A DNA stretch of 64,000 nucleotides, taken from NCBI GenBank assembly GCA_013112535.1, contig JABFGI010000009.1:1-64000 (forward strand), in the 5' to 3' direction. Below are positions 33,018 through 42,525 of this stretch, one piece after another; the stretch's first letter is position 1, and each line of letters starts with the position of its first letter. Origin of the DNA: Pseudomonadota bacterium. Its GTDB lineage: Bacteria > Pseudomonadota > Gammaproteobacteria > Eutrophobiales > Eutrophobiaceae. The position numbers and the translations under genes are program-made. The notes under the pieces are model-generated. The model ran no database searches. It had not been told where the DNA came from and worked only from the letters and a program-made list of their open reading frames with translations.

Positions 33018-34079
33018 TTGACTATATACAATTCAAAAAATATTACCGAACCTTTTGCCGCAGTTAAGTGGGAGTCAGGAAAGTTGATCTTGTTAGATCA
33101 ACGTAAATTACCGGCAGAAAACATTTATCTTGAATACGACTTAGCCAGTGAAGTAGCAAAAGCAATTAAAGACATGGTTGTTCGTGGTGCACCGGCGATT
33201 GGTATCGCTGCGGCTTATGCCGTTGTACTTGCGGCGCGTTCGGCTTATCAATCTTCAGCAGATAATTGGCGCGAAATAATTAATACAGAACTTGAATTAC
33301 TTTCGAATTCAAGACCAACAGCGGTAAATTTGAATTGGGCGATTGCCAAAATGCGTCAAGGTTTTGATTCTATCGAAGGTGATCCTGAAACTGCATTATT
33401 AGAAATGGCTATACGCATTCATGATGAAGATATTGCCGCTAATCATGAAATGGGACGATTAGGCGCGGAATTAATTAAGCCAGACAGCCAGATAATTACA
33501 CATTGTAATGCCGGTGCCTTGGCCACTGGTGGCTATGGGACGGCATTAGGTGTAATTAGAACGGCATTTAAGAATGGATTAGTTAAACAGGTTTATTCAT
33601 CCGAAACTCGTCCGTGGATGCAAGGTGCGCGGTTGACCAGTTGGGAGTTACAACAAGACAATATTCCGGTAAATCTGGTGATTGATTCAGCGGTTTCCAG
33701 CCTGATGCAAAGTAGTGATATTGATTGGCTGATTGTTGGTTCTGATCGCATTGCTGCAAATGGTGATGTAGCAAATAAAATTGGCACCTATTCGCATGCT
33801 GTTTCCGCAAAATATCATGGTGTAAAAGTCATGGTGGTAGCGCCATTTTCGACCGTTGATATGCAAATAAAATCAGGAAAGGATATTCCAATTGAGTATA
33901 GAAATACCGAGGAAATCACTGATTTTAATGAAGTCCGCGTTGCGCCAAATGACATGCAAGCGATTAATCCTGCCTTCGATATTACGCCGGCAAAATTGGT
34001 TGATGTCATCGTTACAGAGGAGGGAATTGTGCAGGATCCTGATGCTGAAAAAATGCTTGCAATTTTTGGTAAAATTTGA
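33018..34079 (+). CDS. mtnA: S-methyl-5-thioribose-1-phosphate isomerase
   Basis: Isomerises methylthioribose-1-phosphate to the ribulose form in methionine salvage. The 353 residues contain RGAPAIGIAAAYAV near residue 54, CNAGALATGGYGTALGV near 158, SETRPWMQGARLTSWEL near 192 and GSDRIAANGDVANKIGTY near 235, with the catalytic Cys and Asp in place. No mtnK, mtnB, mtnC or mtnD lies in the window, so later steps must be elsewhere. Confidence 0.97.
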   Translation: MTIYNSKNITEPFAAVKWESGKLILLDQRKLPAENIYLEYDLASEVAKAIKDMVVRGAPAIGIAAAYAVVLAARSAYQSSADNWREIINTELELLSNSRPTAVNLNWAIAKMRQGFDSIEGDPETALLEMAIRIHDEDIAANHEMGRLGAELIKPDSQIITHCNAGALATGGYGTALGVIRTAFKNGLVKQVYSSETRPWMQGARLTSWELQQDNIPVNLVIDSAVSSLMQSSDIDWLIVGSDRIAANGDVANKIGTYSHAVSAKYHGVKVMVVAPFSTVDMQIKSGKDIPIEYRNTEEITDFNEVRVAPNDMQAINPAFDITPAKLVDVIVTEEGIVQDPDAEKMLAIFGKI

Positions 34080-34203
34080 CCTAAAATCAGTAGCTTAAAA
34101 GCAAGAAAAAAGTAGGGAAAATGACCGGATTATGATAAGATTCGGGCTCAAATAATTACTAGAAATAAAGGCGTTTTTTACCCCTCTTTTCCATCAATAA
34201 TTT

Positions 34204-36768
34204 ATGTCTGAAACCGATAGCCCCGATTTTGCGCGCGACCTTTCCAATGTCAATATAGAAGACGAAATGCGACAGTCCTACATGGACTACGCAATGAGTG
34301 TCATCGTCGGTCGCGCCTTGCCTGATGTCCGTGATGGACTAAAACCTGTGCATCGTCGCGTGTTGTTTGCGATGAAAGAAATGGGTAACGACTACAACAA
34401 ACCGTACAAAAAATCGGCGCGTGTTGTTGGTGATGTCATTGGTAAATATCATCCTCATGGTGATACGGCGGTCTATGACACGATGGTGCGCATGGCGCAG
34501 CCTTTTTCTCTACGTTACATGCTTGTCGATGGTCAGGGTAATTTTGGTTCTGTCGATGGTGATTCACCTGCGGCAATGCGTTACACCGAAGTTCGTATGT
34601 CGCGTATTGCACATGAAATTATCGAAGATATCGATAAAGAAACGGTTGATTTCGCACCAAACTATGACGGTTCTGAAAATGAACCTGTTGTTATGCCTAC
34701 CCGAATTCCTAATCTATTGGTTAATGGTTCCAGCGGTATTGCGGTCGGTATGGCAACCAATATTCCGCCACACAATTTGTCGGAAGTGATTGCCGCTTGT
34801 TTAGCCTTAATTGATAACTCTGATGCAACGATTCAGGATTTGATGGAACATGTTCCCGGACCTGATTTTCCCACGGCTGCCATTATTAATGGTTCATCCG
34901 GTATACGTGAAGCTTATGAAACAGGTCGCGGGAAAATCTATGTACGTGCGCGTTGTGAAATTGAAGAACATGATTCAGGTAATAAAATAATTATTACCGA
35001 ATTACCTTATCAGGTTAACAAAGCGCGTTTGGTCGAAAAGATTGCCGAACTGGTTAAAGACAAAAAGATAACCGGTGTAAAAGAATTACGTGATGAATCT
35101 GATAAAGACGGCATGCGCGTCGTGATTGAATTACGTCGGGGTGAAGTTGCCGAAGTGATGTTGAATAACTTGTATAAGTTTACCGCAATGCAATCGGTAT
35201 TTGGTATTAATATCGTTGCTCTGGCCGACAACCGACCACGTTTGATGAACTTAAAGGATTTACTTGAAGCCTTTGTCAGTCATCGTCGCGAAGTTGTCAC
35301 TCGCCGTACTGTTTTCGAATTACGTAAGGCACGTGCACGTGCCCATATCCTGGAAGGCCAGGCTGTCGCGCTGGCGAATATTGATCCGGTTATTGCTTTG
35401 ATTAAATCATCAGCGAGTCCTGCCGATGCTAAAGAAGCATTATTAGCAAGAACATGGGCATCGGATGCAGTTGTTGAAATGTTGGAGCGTTCTGGTGCCG
35501 ATTCTTCGAGACCGGATAATTTACCCAAAGAATACGGCCTGACCGACGATGGTTATCGTTTATCACCGGAACAGGCTCAAGCCATACTCGAATTGCGTTT
35601 ACAAAAATTAACCGGGTTGGAAAAAGACAAGATACTAAAAGAATACGGTGACTTGCTAGAAACCATTGCGGACTTGCTCGATATACTGTCGCGTCCTGAA
35701 CGTTTAATGCAGGTGATACGCGAAGAGCTGGAAGTGATTCTTGAGAAATATGGTGATGAACGTAAAACCGAAATTGTTCACACGCAAGAAGACCTGAGTA
35801 TGGAAGATTTGATCACGGAAGAAGATGTGGTCGTCACTTTATCTCATGCCGGTTATGCCAAATCACAACCTATTGATACCTATCGTTCACAACGTCGAGG
35901 TGGTCGTGGTAAGTCTGCAACTTCAGTTAAAGATGAAGACTTTATCGATAAACTCTTTATGGCAAGTACCCATGACACGATTTTGTGTTTCTCAAATCGC
36001 GGTAAAGTGTATTGGTTAAAAGTGTATGAGCTGCCACAAGCGAGTCGTACTGCACGTGGAAAGCCAATTATCAATTTATTACCGCTGGAAGATGGCGAAC
36101 AAATCAATGCTGTATTACCGATTAGAGAATACGATGAAAATAAATATATTTTCATGGCGACAGAAAACGGTACGGTTAAGAAAACATCATTAACTGAATT
36201 TGCGCGTCCAAGACCAAGTGGTAAACGTGCAATTGAGTTGGTTGAAGGTAACAAATTAATCGGTGTTGAAATTACCGACGGCGAACATGACATCATGTTG
36301 TTTAGTAATGCTGGCAAAGTAGTACGTTTCCCTGAAGAACATGTTCGAGTCATGGGGCGGACTGCAAAAGGCGTTCGTGGTATTCGTTTAAGTGGCGATC
36401 AAAAAGTGATTTCCCTGATCATTGTAGAAAACAAAGAAAGCACGATTCTTACTGCAACTGAAAACGGTTATGGTAAACGTACAGCTGTTGAAGATTATCC
36501 ACAAAAATCTCGTGGTGGTGTTGGTGTTATTTCAATTCAGGTATCAGAACGAAATGGTGCTGTTGTCGGTGCTGTTGCGGTTGATAGCGAAGACGAAATT
36601 ATGTTGATCAGCGACCAAGGTACTTTAATCAGAACGCCTGTTGGTGATATCTCTGTTTTTGGTCGTAATACCCAGGGTGTTAGATTGGTTAATCTTAGTG
36701 AAGAAGAACACTTGGCTGGTTTGGAACGCATCATCGAAATTACAGATGATAATGTTACAGAAGAGTAA
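34204..36768 (+). CDS. gyrA: DNA gyrase subunit A
   Basis: The breakage-reunion subunit of DNA gyrase, 854 residues. The catalytic tyrosine is Tyr127 in [10 protein letters not shown]. The quinolone-determining region reads [13 protein letters not shown], with Thr88 at the E. coli Ser83 position and Asp92 at the Asp87 position. The C-terminal beta-pinwheel includes a GyrA box ([12 protein letters not shown] near residue 560). It is followed by a serC relic and then pheA, as in the common gyrA-serC-pheA order. Confidence 0.98.
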   Translation: MSETDSPDFARDLSNVNIEDEMRQSYMDYAMSVIVGRALPDVRDGLKPVHRRVLFAMKEMGNDYNKPYKKSARVVGDVIGKYHPHGDTAVYDTMVRMAQPFSLRYMLVDGQGNFGSVDGDSPAAMRYTEVRMSRIAHEIIEDIDKETVDFAPNYDGSENEPVVMPTRIPNLLVNGSSGIAVGMATNIPPHNLSEVIAACLALIDNSDATIQDLMEHVPGPDFPTAAIINGSSGIREAYETGRGKIYVRARCEIEEHDSGNKIIITELPYQVNKARLVEKIAELVKDKKITGVKELRDESDKDGMRVVIELRRGEVAEVMLNNLYKFTAMQSVFGINIVALADNRPRLMNLKDLLEAFVSHRREVVTRRTVFELRKARARAHILEGQAVALANIDPVIALIKSSASPADAKEALLARTWASDAVVEMLERSGADSSRPDNLPKEYGLTDDGYRLSPEQAQAILELRLQKLTGLEKDKILKEYGDLLETIADLLDILSRPERLMQVIREELEVILEKYGDERKTEIVHTQEDLSMEDLITEEDVVVTLSHAGYAKSQPIDTYRSQRRGGRGKSATSVKDEDFIDKLFMASTHDTILCFSNRGKVYWLKVYELPQASRTARGKPIINLLPLEDGEQINAVLPIREYDENKYIFMATENGTVKKTSLTEFARPRPSGKRAIELVEGNKLIGVEITDGEHDIMLFSNAGKVVRFPEEHVRVMGRTAKGVRGIRLSGDQKVISLIIVENKESTILTATENGYGKRTAVEDYPQKSRGGVGVISIQVSERNGAVVGAVAVDSEDEIMLISDQGTLIRTPVGDISVFGRNTQGVRLVNLSEEEHLAGLERIIEITDDNVTEE

Positions 36769-36838
36769 TAAGACTGACTTGTTATTTTCTTTCCAGGTTT
36801 TTTCCTAAGTTTTTTATCTTTTTTAGGCTCGCTTTCAT

Positions 36839-37039
36839 ATGAGTCGTTCTTTTTTAAAATTCAGTGCCAACTAGCCGAATTTCCTCATTCAAGCTTATTC
36901 TTAACGGGTTCATGCTTTAAAAGGGCTTCGTTTGGCTGGTGGTATGCGCGCGAGTCTATATAATGCTATGCCTGAATCCGGTATAAGGCAGATTTTTGAT
37001 TTTATGCAGGAATTTCAACGAATACAGAGTATGAAATAA
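36839..37039 (+). pseudogene. serC: Relic of serC with a large internal deletion
   Basis: Both ends of phosphoserine aminotransferase are recognisable between gyrA and pheA. At 36839 an ATG opens MSRSFLKFSA, like the usual MSRxFNFSAGP start, then a stop, and in another frame AEFP. From about 36905 to the stop at 37037-37039 the frame reads [19 protein letters not shown] and then FDFMQEFQ, matching the SerC C-terminal LKGHRSVGGMRASIYNAMP and FMxEF. Roughly 300 internal codons are gone. gyrA-serC-pheA is a common gammaproteobacterial order. Confidence 0.85.
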
Positions 37040-37057
37040 AAATAAGAATTTAAGGTC

Positions 37058-38143
37058 ATGAGCGAGAAAAAAAGTCTGGAACAACTGCGTGAAGAAATTG
37101 ATGTGGTCGATAAACAATTGATCGATCTGATTAGTCAGCGTGCGCGTTTTGCTCAGGAAGTTGCAGAAGTTAAAAATTCGTCGCCTGAACCAACAACGTT
37201 TTATCGTCCTGAACGTGAGGCACAGGTCTTAAGAAAGGTGATCGAACAAAATAACGGGCCATTATCTGAAGAAGAAATGGCCAGACTGTTTCGGGAAATT
37301 ATGTCTGCGTGTCTGGCTTTGGAAAAAACACTGGATATTGCCTATCTCGGTCCGGAAGGCACTTTCACTCAATCTGCCGCGCTTAAACATTTTGGTCATT
37401 CAGTGAATACCACCGCTTTTACGAGTATCGATCAGGTGTTTCGTGAAGTGGAATCAGGTGCATCGAACTATGGTGTTGTGCCAATAGAAAATTCTATTGA
37501 AGGTGTGGTTAATCACACATTAGATATGTTGAATGATTCCGGATTGAAAATATGTGGTGAAGTGGAGCTGCGTATTAATCATCACCTTTTAAGTAAAAAT
37601 GAATCGCTTGAAGGTATTAGCCGTGTTTATGCTCATCAACAGGCTTTGGCACAATGTCGTGCCTGGCTTGATTTACATTTAATCAAAGCTGAACGTGTTT
37701 CTGTGTCAAGTAATGCCGAAGCAGCACGTATTGCCGGAACAGAAGATAATACCGCGGCCATTGCGAGCGAATCAGCCGGTGAACTTTATAATTTAAATAA
37801 TCTGGCAAATAACATTGAAGATGAGCCAAACAATACAACCCGTTTTCTTGTTATCGGTAGAGCGACTTGTGAACCAAGTGGTAATGACAAGACATCATTA
37901 ATTTTTTCTGCACAAAATAAACCGGGCGCCTTACATCAAATGCTCAGTTGTTTTGCTGAAAATGGTATTAGCATGACACGTATAGAGTCGAGACCTTCTC
38001 GACGTGAAATGTGGGCTTATGTTTTTTTTGCTGATATAGAAGGGCATGCTGAAGATGAACATGTTAAAAAAGCGTTGGCTGAACTTAAAGAATGTGCGGC
38101 GATGATGAAGTTGCTAGGTTCATATCCAAAGGCCGTCCTTTAG
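37058..38143 (+). CDS. pheA: Chorismate mutase / prephenate dehydratase (P-protein)
   Basis: Bifunctional enzyme leading to phenylpyruvate for phenylalanine. The 361 residues comprise a chorismate mutase domain (1-90; LEQLREEIDVVDKQLIDLI), a prephenate dehydratase domain (about 95-270; YLGPEGTF near 96, PIENSIEGVV near 148, NNTTRFLVIG near 260) and a C-terminal ACT domain with the phenylalanine-binding ESRPSRREMW near 310. It heads the aromatic cluster. No leader-peptide attenuator is apparent upstream, where the serC relic lies. Confidence 0.97.
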   Translation: MSEKKSLEQLREEIDVVDKQLIDLISQRARFAQEVAEVKNSSPEPTTFYRPEREAQVLRKVIEQNNGPLSEEEMARLFREIMSACLALEKTLDIAYLGPEGTFTQSAALKHFGHSVNTTAFTSIDQVFREVESGASNYGVVPIENSIEGVVNHTLDMLNDSGLKICGEVELRINHHLLSKNESLEGISRVYAHQQALAQCRAWLDLHLIKAERVSVSSNAEAARIAGTEDNTAAIASESAGELYNLNNLANNIEDEPNNTTRFLVIGRATCEPSGNDKTSLIFSAQNKPGALHQMLSCFAENGISMTRIESRPSRREMWAYVFFADIEGHAEDEHVKKALAELKECAAMMKLLGSYPKAVL

Positions 38144-38177
38144 TGAAACTCTCTTAATGCACTTTTTTCGCCATATC

Positions 38178-38257
38178 TTCGTCAGTTTCGTGCTCGAATC
38201 CTCATGTATTAACTATACATTCCGGTTCTGCGCGCGATGCTTCCTCGATCTGACGAA
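38178..38257. repeat. Inverted-repeat element between pheA and hisC
   Basis: Outer arms TTCGTCAG (38178-38185) and CTGACGAA (38250-38257) enclose an inner hairpin ATGTA (38204-38208)/TACAT (38216-38220). It lies in the only sizeable gap of the aromatic cluster and may be a dispersed intergenic repeat or a weak terminator. Confidence 0.45.
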
Positions 38258-38310
38258 AAAATCACTATTAATAGAGCTTCACTGAAAAATATTAATGATG
38301 GGTATTACTA

Positions 38311-39414
38311 ATGTCTTGTGATCTATTGGCTCTCGCAACTAAAGGTGTTGCTGGTCTCCAACCTTATTCTGGTGGCAAACCTATAGAAGAGTTAGAGCGT
38401 GAATTGGGTCTGGATGAGATTATCAAACTTGCTTCCAATGAAAATCCTTTAGGGCCAAGTCAGAAAGTATTAGATATTATTGCTTCGACAAAAGATTTAT
38501 CGCGCTATCCTGATGGCAATGGTTTCAGTTTAAAAAAAGCATTGGCTGAAAAACATGATGTTGAGCCGGAAAAAATTACGCTGGGTAATGGTTCGAATGA
38601 TGTTTTGGAAATGGTTGCGCGTGCATTTGTTACAACCGAACATCAGGTTATTTATTCGCAACATTCTTTTGCTGTTTATCCAATAGTCACGCAAGCAGTG
38701 GGTGCGGAGCATGTGGTTGTTCCGGCAAATGACTGGGGTAATGATTTACCTGCTATGCTGGAAGCGATTACGGATAAGACGCGTCTAATTTTTGTTGCTA
38801 ATCCAAACAACCCAACGGGAACCTGGGTTAATCGTTCGGACTTGAAAAATTTTCTGGAAAATGTGCCAGAACATGTGCTTGTCTTGTTAGATGAAGCTTA
38901 TTTTGAATATGCAATCAGTGAAGCGAACTATCCTGATAGCAGTTTATGGTTAGACGATTTTAAAAATCTGATCGTAACACGAACATTTTCCAAAGCTTAT
39001 GGATTGGCCGGTTTACGTATAGGTTATGCTTTATCACATCCTGATATTGCGAATCTGTTAAACCGGGTTCGTCAGCCATTCAATAATAATAGTCTGGCTT
39101 TAGTGGCGGCAGAAACGGCATTACAGGATACGCATTATATTTTACACAGTGTCGGCGTAAATCATTCCGGCATGAAACAGTTAACGTTGGCTTTCGATGA
39201 TATGGGACTGGAGTTCATTCCATCAAAAGGTAATTTTATCTGTGTTGATTTTGAACAACCGGCTGATGCTATTTATGACAGTTTGCTTAAATCAGGCGTT
39301 ATTGTCCGTCCGGTTGCAAACTACGGCATGCCGAATCATTTGCGCGTATCAGTCGGGTTGGAGTCTGAGAATAAGAAGTTTATTGATGCATTGGGTAAAA
39401 TACTGGCAAAGTAG
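38311..39414 (+). CDS. hisC: Histidinol-phosphate / aromatic aminotransferase
   Basis: A PLP-dependent class II aminotransferase of 367 residues. It has the N-terminal LQPYSGGKPIEELERELG, SNENPLGPS near residue 40, NPNNPTGTW near 165, the cofactor lysine in RTFSKAYGLAGLRIGYAL near 230, and the final arginine in GMPNHLRVSVG. The family is HisC. Placement between pheA and tyrA suggests it also transaminates phenylpyruvate or hydroxyphenylpyruvate, or prephenate, but that is inference. Confidence 0.92.
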   Translation: MSCDLLALATKGVAGLQPYSGGKPIEELERELGLDEIIKLASNENPLGPSQKVLDIIASTKDLSRYPDGNGFSLKKALAEKHDVEPEKITLGNGSNDVLEMVARAFVTTEHQVIYSQHSFAVYPIVTQAVGAEHVVVPANDWGNDLPAMLEAITDKTRLIFVANPNNPTGTWVNRSDLKNFLENVPEHVLVLLDEAYFEYAISEANYPDSSLWLDDFKNLIVTRTFSKAYGLAGLRIGYALSHPDIANLLNRVRQPFNNNSLALVAAETALQDTHYILHSVGVNHSGMKQLTLAFDDMGLEFIPSKGNFICVDFEQPADAIYDSLLKSGVIVRPVANYGMPNHLRVSVGLESENKKFIDALGKILAK

Positions 39415-39485
39415 GCGGTAAATAGTAGTTGGGAAAGTATTTTTCCACATACCATATAATTCTTTTTAAATTTTAATGTAAAAAA

Positions 39486-40376
39486 ATGTTAATTGATCAT
39501 CTTTCAATAATCGGAGTGGGCCTGATTGGTGGCTCGCTTGCTCGCGCCTTACGTAAAGCAAAGTTGGTCGGTCGTGTGACAGGTTGTAACCGTTGTGAAG
39601 AAACGCTAATAAAAGCGGTTGAACTTGATGTGATCGATGACTACACATTAGATGTTGCTGAAGCAGTTAAAGGTGCAGATGTAATAGTAATTGGTACGCC
39701 GTTATCGGTAACAGAAAAATTATTACCGCAAATTGCAGAAGCATTAGAAACCAAAACTGTGTTGACTGATGTGGGTAGTGCCAAAGGCAGTGTGGTTAAT
39801 GCTGCAAGAAAAACCTTGGGCGATCAATTCCCAAAATTTGTTCCTGGTCACCCGATTGCCGGTACTGAAAAAAGTGGTGTTGAAGCCTCGTTTGCAGAAT
39901 TGTTTATTGGTCATCGTGTCATACTTACCCCGGTAGAGGAAACCTGTAAAAAATCACACAAATTGATCACGGATATGTGGCATGCAGTGGGTGCTGATGT
40001 TATTGATCTTGATGTTGCACATCACGATGAAATTCTGGCTGCGACCAGCCATTTACCCCACATGTTGGCCTTTGCTCTGGTTGATTGCCTTGCCAATATG
40101 CAAGAGCGCGATGAAATTTTTAAATATGCAGCCGGTGGCTTTGCTGACTTTACTCGCATTGCATCAAGTAACCCTGATATGTGGCATGACATTTGTTTTT
40201 CTAATCGTGATGCCTTATTAAAAACACTGGAAAAATTTTCTGAACATATCGATCAAGTTAAAGCAGCGATTGAAAGTTCTGATAGCGATCAGTTATTAAA
40301 AATTTTCACGCGAGCTAAAAAAGTCAGGGACGAATTTGTTCATAATAGAGAACAGCTAGATACAAGCAAAGAATAA
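39486..40376 (+). CDS. tyrA: Prephenate dehydrogenase
   Basis: NAD(P)-dependent oxidative step of tyrosine synthesis. The 296 residues form a monofunctional TyrA with an N-terminal Rossmann loop (IGVGLIGGSLARALRKA at residue 9), TDVGSAKGSV near 99, GHPIAGTEKSGVEA near 120, HDEILAATSHLPHMLAFAL near 180, and an acidic C-terminus. No fused chorismate mutase or ACT domain is present. It is followed after 12 bases by aroA. Confidence 0.94.
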   Translation: MLIDHLSIIGVGLIGGSLARALRKAKLVGRVTGCNRCEETLIKAVELDVIDDYTLDVAEAVKGADVIVIGTPLSVTEKLLPQIAEALETKTVLTDVGSAKGSVVNAARKTLGDQFPKFVPGHPIAGTEKSGVEASFAELFIGHRVILTPVEETCKKSHKLITDMWHAVGADVIDLDVAHHDEILAATSHLPHMLAFALVDCLANMQERDEIFKYAAGGFADFTRIASSNPDMWHDICFSNRDALLKTLEKFSEHIDQVKAAIESSDSDQLLKIFTRAKKVRDEFVHNREQLDTSKE

Positions 40377-40388
40377 TTACACGTTGTT

Positions 40389-41714
40389 ATGAGTTCAAAG
40401 AATATTACTGGCAATCATTCCAGTTTTAAAGTTAAACCGGGCGGGGTCATTAGCGGTCGACTTACTGTGCCCGGCGATAAATCAATATCACATCGTGCCT
40501 TGATGTTGGGTGCTATTGCCGAAGGTGAAACAACAATTACGGGTTTTCTACAAGGTGAAGATACTTTAGCGACGGCCAGGGTATTTCAACAAATGGGTGT
40601 TGAGATAGAAAACAATGGCAGTCTGGTAAAAGTGAAAGGTGTCGGTCTTCATGGGCTTCATGCTTATGACAAAGCACTGGACTTTGGTAATTCGGGAACT
40701 TCAGTACGTTTGATGTCAGGATTATTATCCGCGCAAGCGTTTGATTCAGAATTGATTGGTGATGAATCTTTAATGACGCGCCCGATGATGCGCGTGATTA
40801 ATCCATTGCGAACAATGAATGCGGTCATTAATTGCACTGACAAAGGCACCTTGCCTATTAATATCTCAGGTGGTAATCAATTAACAGCAATCGACTATGA
40901 ATTACCGGTTGCCAGTGCTCAATTAAAATCCTGTTTGTTGTTAGCCGGACTTTATGCTGAAGGCACGACCCGTATTACCGAAAACAAAACAACCCGAGAT
41001 CATACTGAACGTATGCTCGGTGCATTTTCTCATCCTGTTACAAAAAACGGATCTAAAATTTCTATTGAGAAAGCTGAACGATTAGTTGCGACGGAAATTA
41101 GTGTTCCCGCTGATTTTTCTTCTTCTGCGTTTTTTATTGTCGCGGCAAGTATCTGTCCCGGTTCGGATGTGGTTTTAGAAAATGTCGGGATCAATCCGAC
41201 ACGCGACGCCATGTTAAAGATCATGGATCTCATGGGTGCTGATATTGAGTTAGAGAATGCACGCGAACAATCTAGCGAACCCGTTGCTGATATACATATA
41301 AAGAGTAGTGAATTAACAGGAATCGATATTCCGGAAGAACTGGTACCGATTGCTATCGATGAATTCCCGGCAATATTAATTGCCGCTGCTTGCGCCAAAG
41401 GCACAACGCGTTTATCCGGTGCAGCAGAATTACGCGTGAAAGAGAGTGATCGAATCGAGGCCATGTTAGATGGATTTATTGCCACAGGCATTAAAGTTGA
41501 GGCAACAGATGATGGAATGATCATTGAAAATGGAGAGTTTCAAGGCGGTGTAGTCAATAGTCATGGTGATCATCGAATTGCCATGGCGTTTGCGGTTGCC
41601 GGTATGGTTGCAAAAGATCCTGTAGTTATTAAAGACTGTGAAAATGTCGCAACATCTTTTCCAGGTTTTGTTGAATTAGCACAAAAAGCAGGAATGGATA
41701 TCAATTATGAGTGA
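40389..41714 (+). CDS. aroA: 3-phosphoshikimate 1-carboxyvinyltransferase (EPSP synthase)
   Basis: Shikimate pathway enzyme joining shikimate-3-phosphate and PEP. The 441 residues include GDKSISHRALMLGAIAEGETTI near residue 30, the conserved LDFGNSGTSVRLMSGLL near 97 and RVKESDRIEAM near 345. The glyphosate-site loop reads GDKSISHR and LDFGNSGTS, as in class II-type enzymes rather than the E. coli LGNAGTAMR. It overlaps cmk by 8 bases. Confidence 0.97.
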   Translation: MSSKNITGNHSSFKVKPGGVISGRLTVPGDKSISHRALMLGAIAEGETTITGFLQGEDTLATARVFQQMGVEIENNGSLVKVKGVGLHGLHAYDKALDFGNSGTSVRLMSGLLSAQAFDSELIGDESLMTRPMMRVINPLRTMNAVINCTDKGTLPINISGGNQLTAIDYELPVASAQLKSCLLLAGLYAEGTTRITENKTTRDHTERMLGAFSHPVTKNGSKISIEKAERLVATEISVPADFSSSAFFIVAASICPGSDVVLENVGINPTRDAMLKIMDLMGADIELENAREQSSEPVADIHIKSSELTGIDIPEELVPIAIDEFPAILIAAACAKGTTRLSGAAELRVKESDRIEAMLDGFIATGIKVEATDDGMIIENGEFQGGVVNSHGDHRIAMAFAVAGMVAKDPVVIKDCENVATSFPGFVELAQKAGMDINYE

Positions 41715-42402
41715 TGTGCCCATTATTACGGTTGATGGCCCAAGTGGTACAGGTAAAGGGACGATTTGCAGTTATCTGACTGATTGGTTGCAATGGAATT
41801 TTCTCGACAGTGGCGCGCTTTATCGTGTCTTGGCCCTGGCTGCGCAAAAGCGAGGCATTGATAATAAAGATGAAACGGCACTGGCTAATTTGGCAGAAAA
41901 ATTGAATGTTGAGTTTAAAGTTGCCGGAGCCGGTTCTCTAGTCGATGTCGTGCTGGATGGTGAGATAGTGACTGACGAAATTCGTACTGAAGAAGCTGGA
42001 AATGCAGCCTCACAGGTTGCGCCAATTGTAGCCGTACGTGAGGCTTTGTTATCGAGGCAAAAAGCCTTTCATAAGGCACCGGGACTGGTTGCTGATGGTC
42101 GAGATATGGGAACTGTGGTTTTTCCACAGGCAACATTGAAGATATATTTGACGGCAAGTGCCGAGGAAAGAGCTAAAAGACGCCTGAAACAGTTGAAGGA
42201 TAAGGGTATTAGTGCTAATCTCCGCGACCTTTCCGCCGATATAGCTGAACGAGACGAGCGTGATAGTACACGTGCCGCCTCACCATTGAAACCGGCAGAA
42301 GATGCAGTAATCATTGATACAAGTACGCTTGATATTAATGAAGTAGTAGCGAAGATTTCGGAATTGGTCAAAGAACGAATCCCAAATTTAGCGACACGGT
42401 AG
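41707..42402 (+). CDS. cmk: Cytidylate kinase
   Basis: Phosphorylates CMP and dCMP with ATP. The 231 residues contain the P-loop DGPSGTGKGTICSYL near residue 10, FLDSGALYRVLAL near 32, and the DGRDMGTVVFPQATLKIYLTA block near 133. The aroA-cmk-rpsA order is typical. Translation is probably coupled to aroA. Confidence 0.97.
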   Translation: MSDVPIITVDGPSGTGKGTICSYLTDWLQWNFLDSGALYRVLALAAQKRGIDNKDETALANLAEKLNVEFKVAGAGSLVDVVLDGEIVTDEIRTEEAGNAASQVAPIVAVREALLSRQKAFHKAPGLVADGRDMGTVVFPQATLKIYLTASAEERAKRRLKQLKDKGISANLRDLSADIAERDERDSTRAASPLKPAEDAVIIDTSTLDINEVVAKISELVKERIPNLATR

Positions 42403-42525
42403 TTAATCACTCGCGATGAGTGTTTAGCTGAAGATTAACGGACACTAAAAAATAGTGCATTTTTTAATAGTCCCATAACAGAACAACCTGTTGTAGTAAT
42501 AGACAGGATTCAGGATATACCTTTC
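42403..42525 (+). promoter_or_regulatory. rpsA leader with small hairpins
   Basis: The gap contains CACTC/GAGTG (42408-42422) and CACTA/TAGTG (42443-42457), the latter followed by CATTTTTT like a weak terminator for the aromatic cluster. No clear Shine-Dalgarno sequence precedes the rpsA ATG, consistent with the unusual self-regulated initiation site known for rpsA in E. coli; the regulation here is inferred. Confidence 0.45.
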
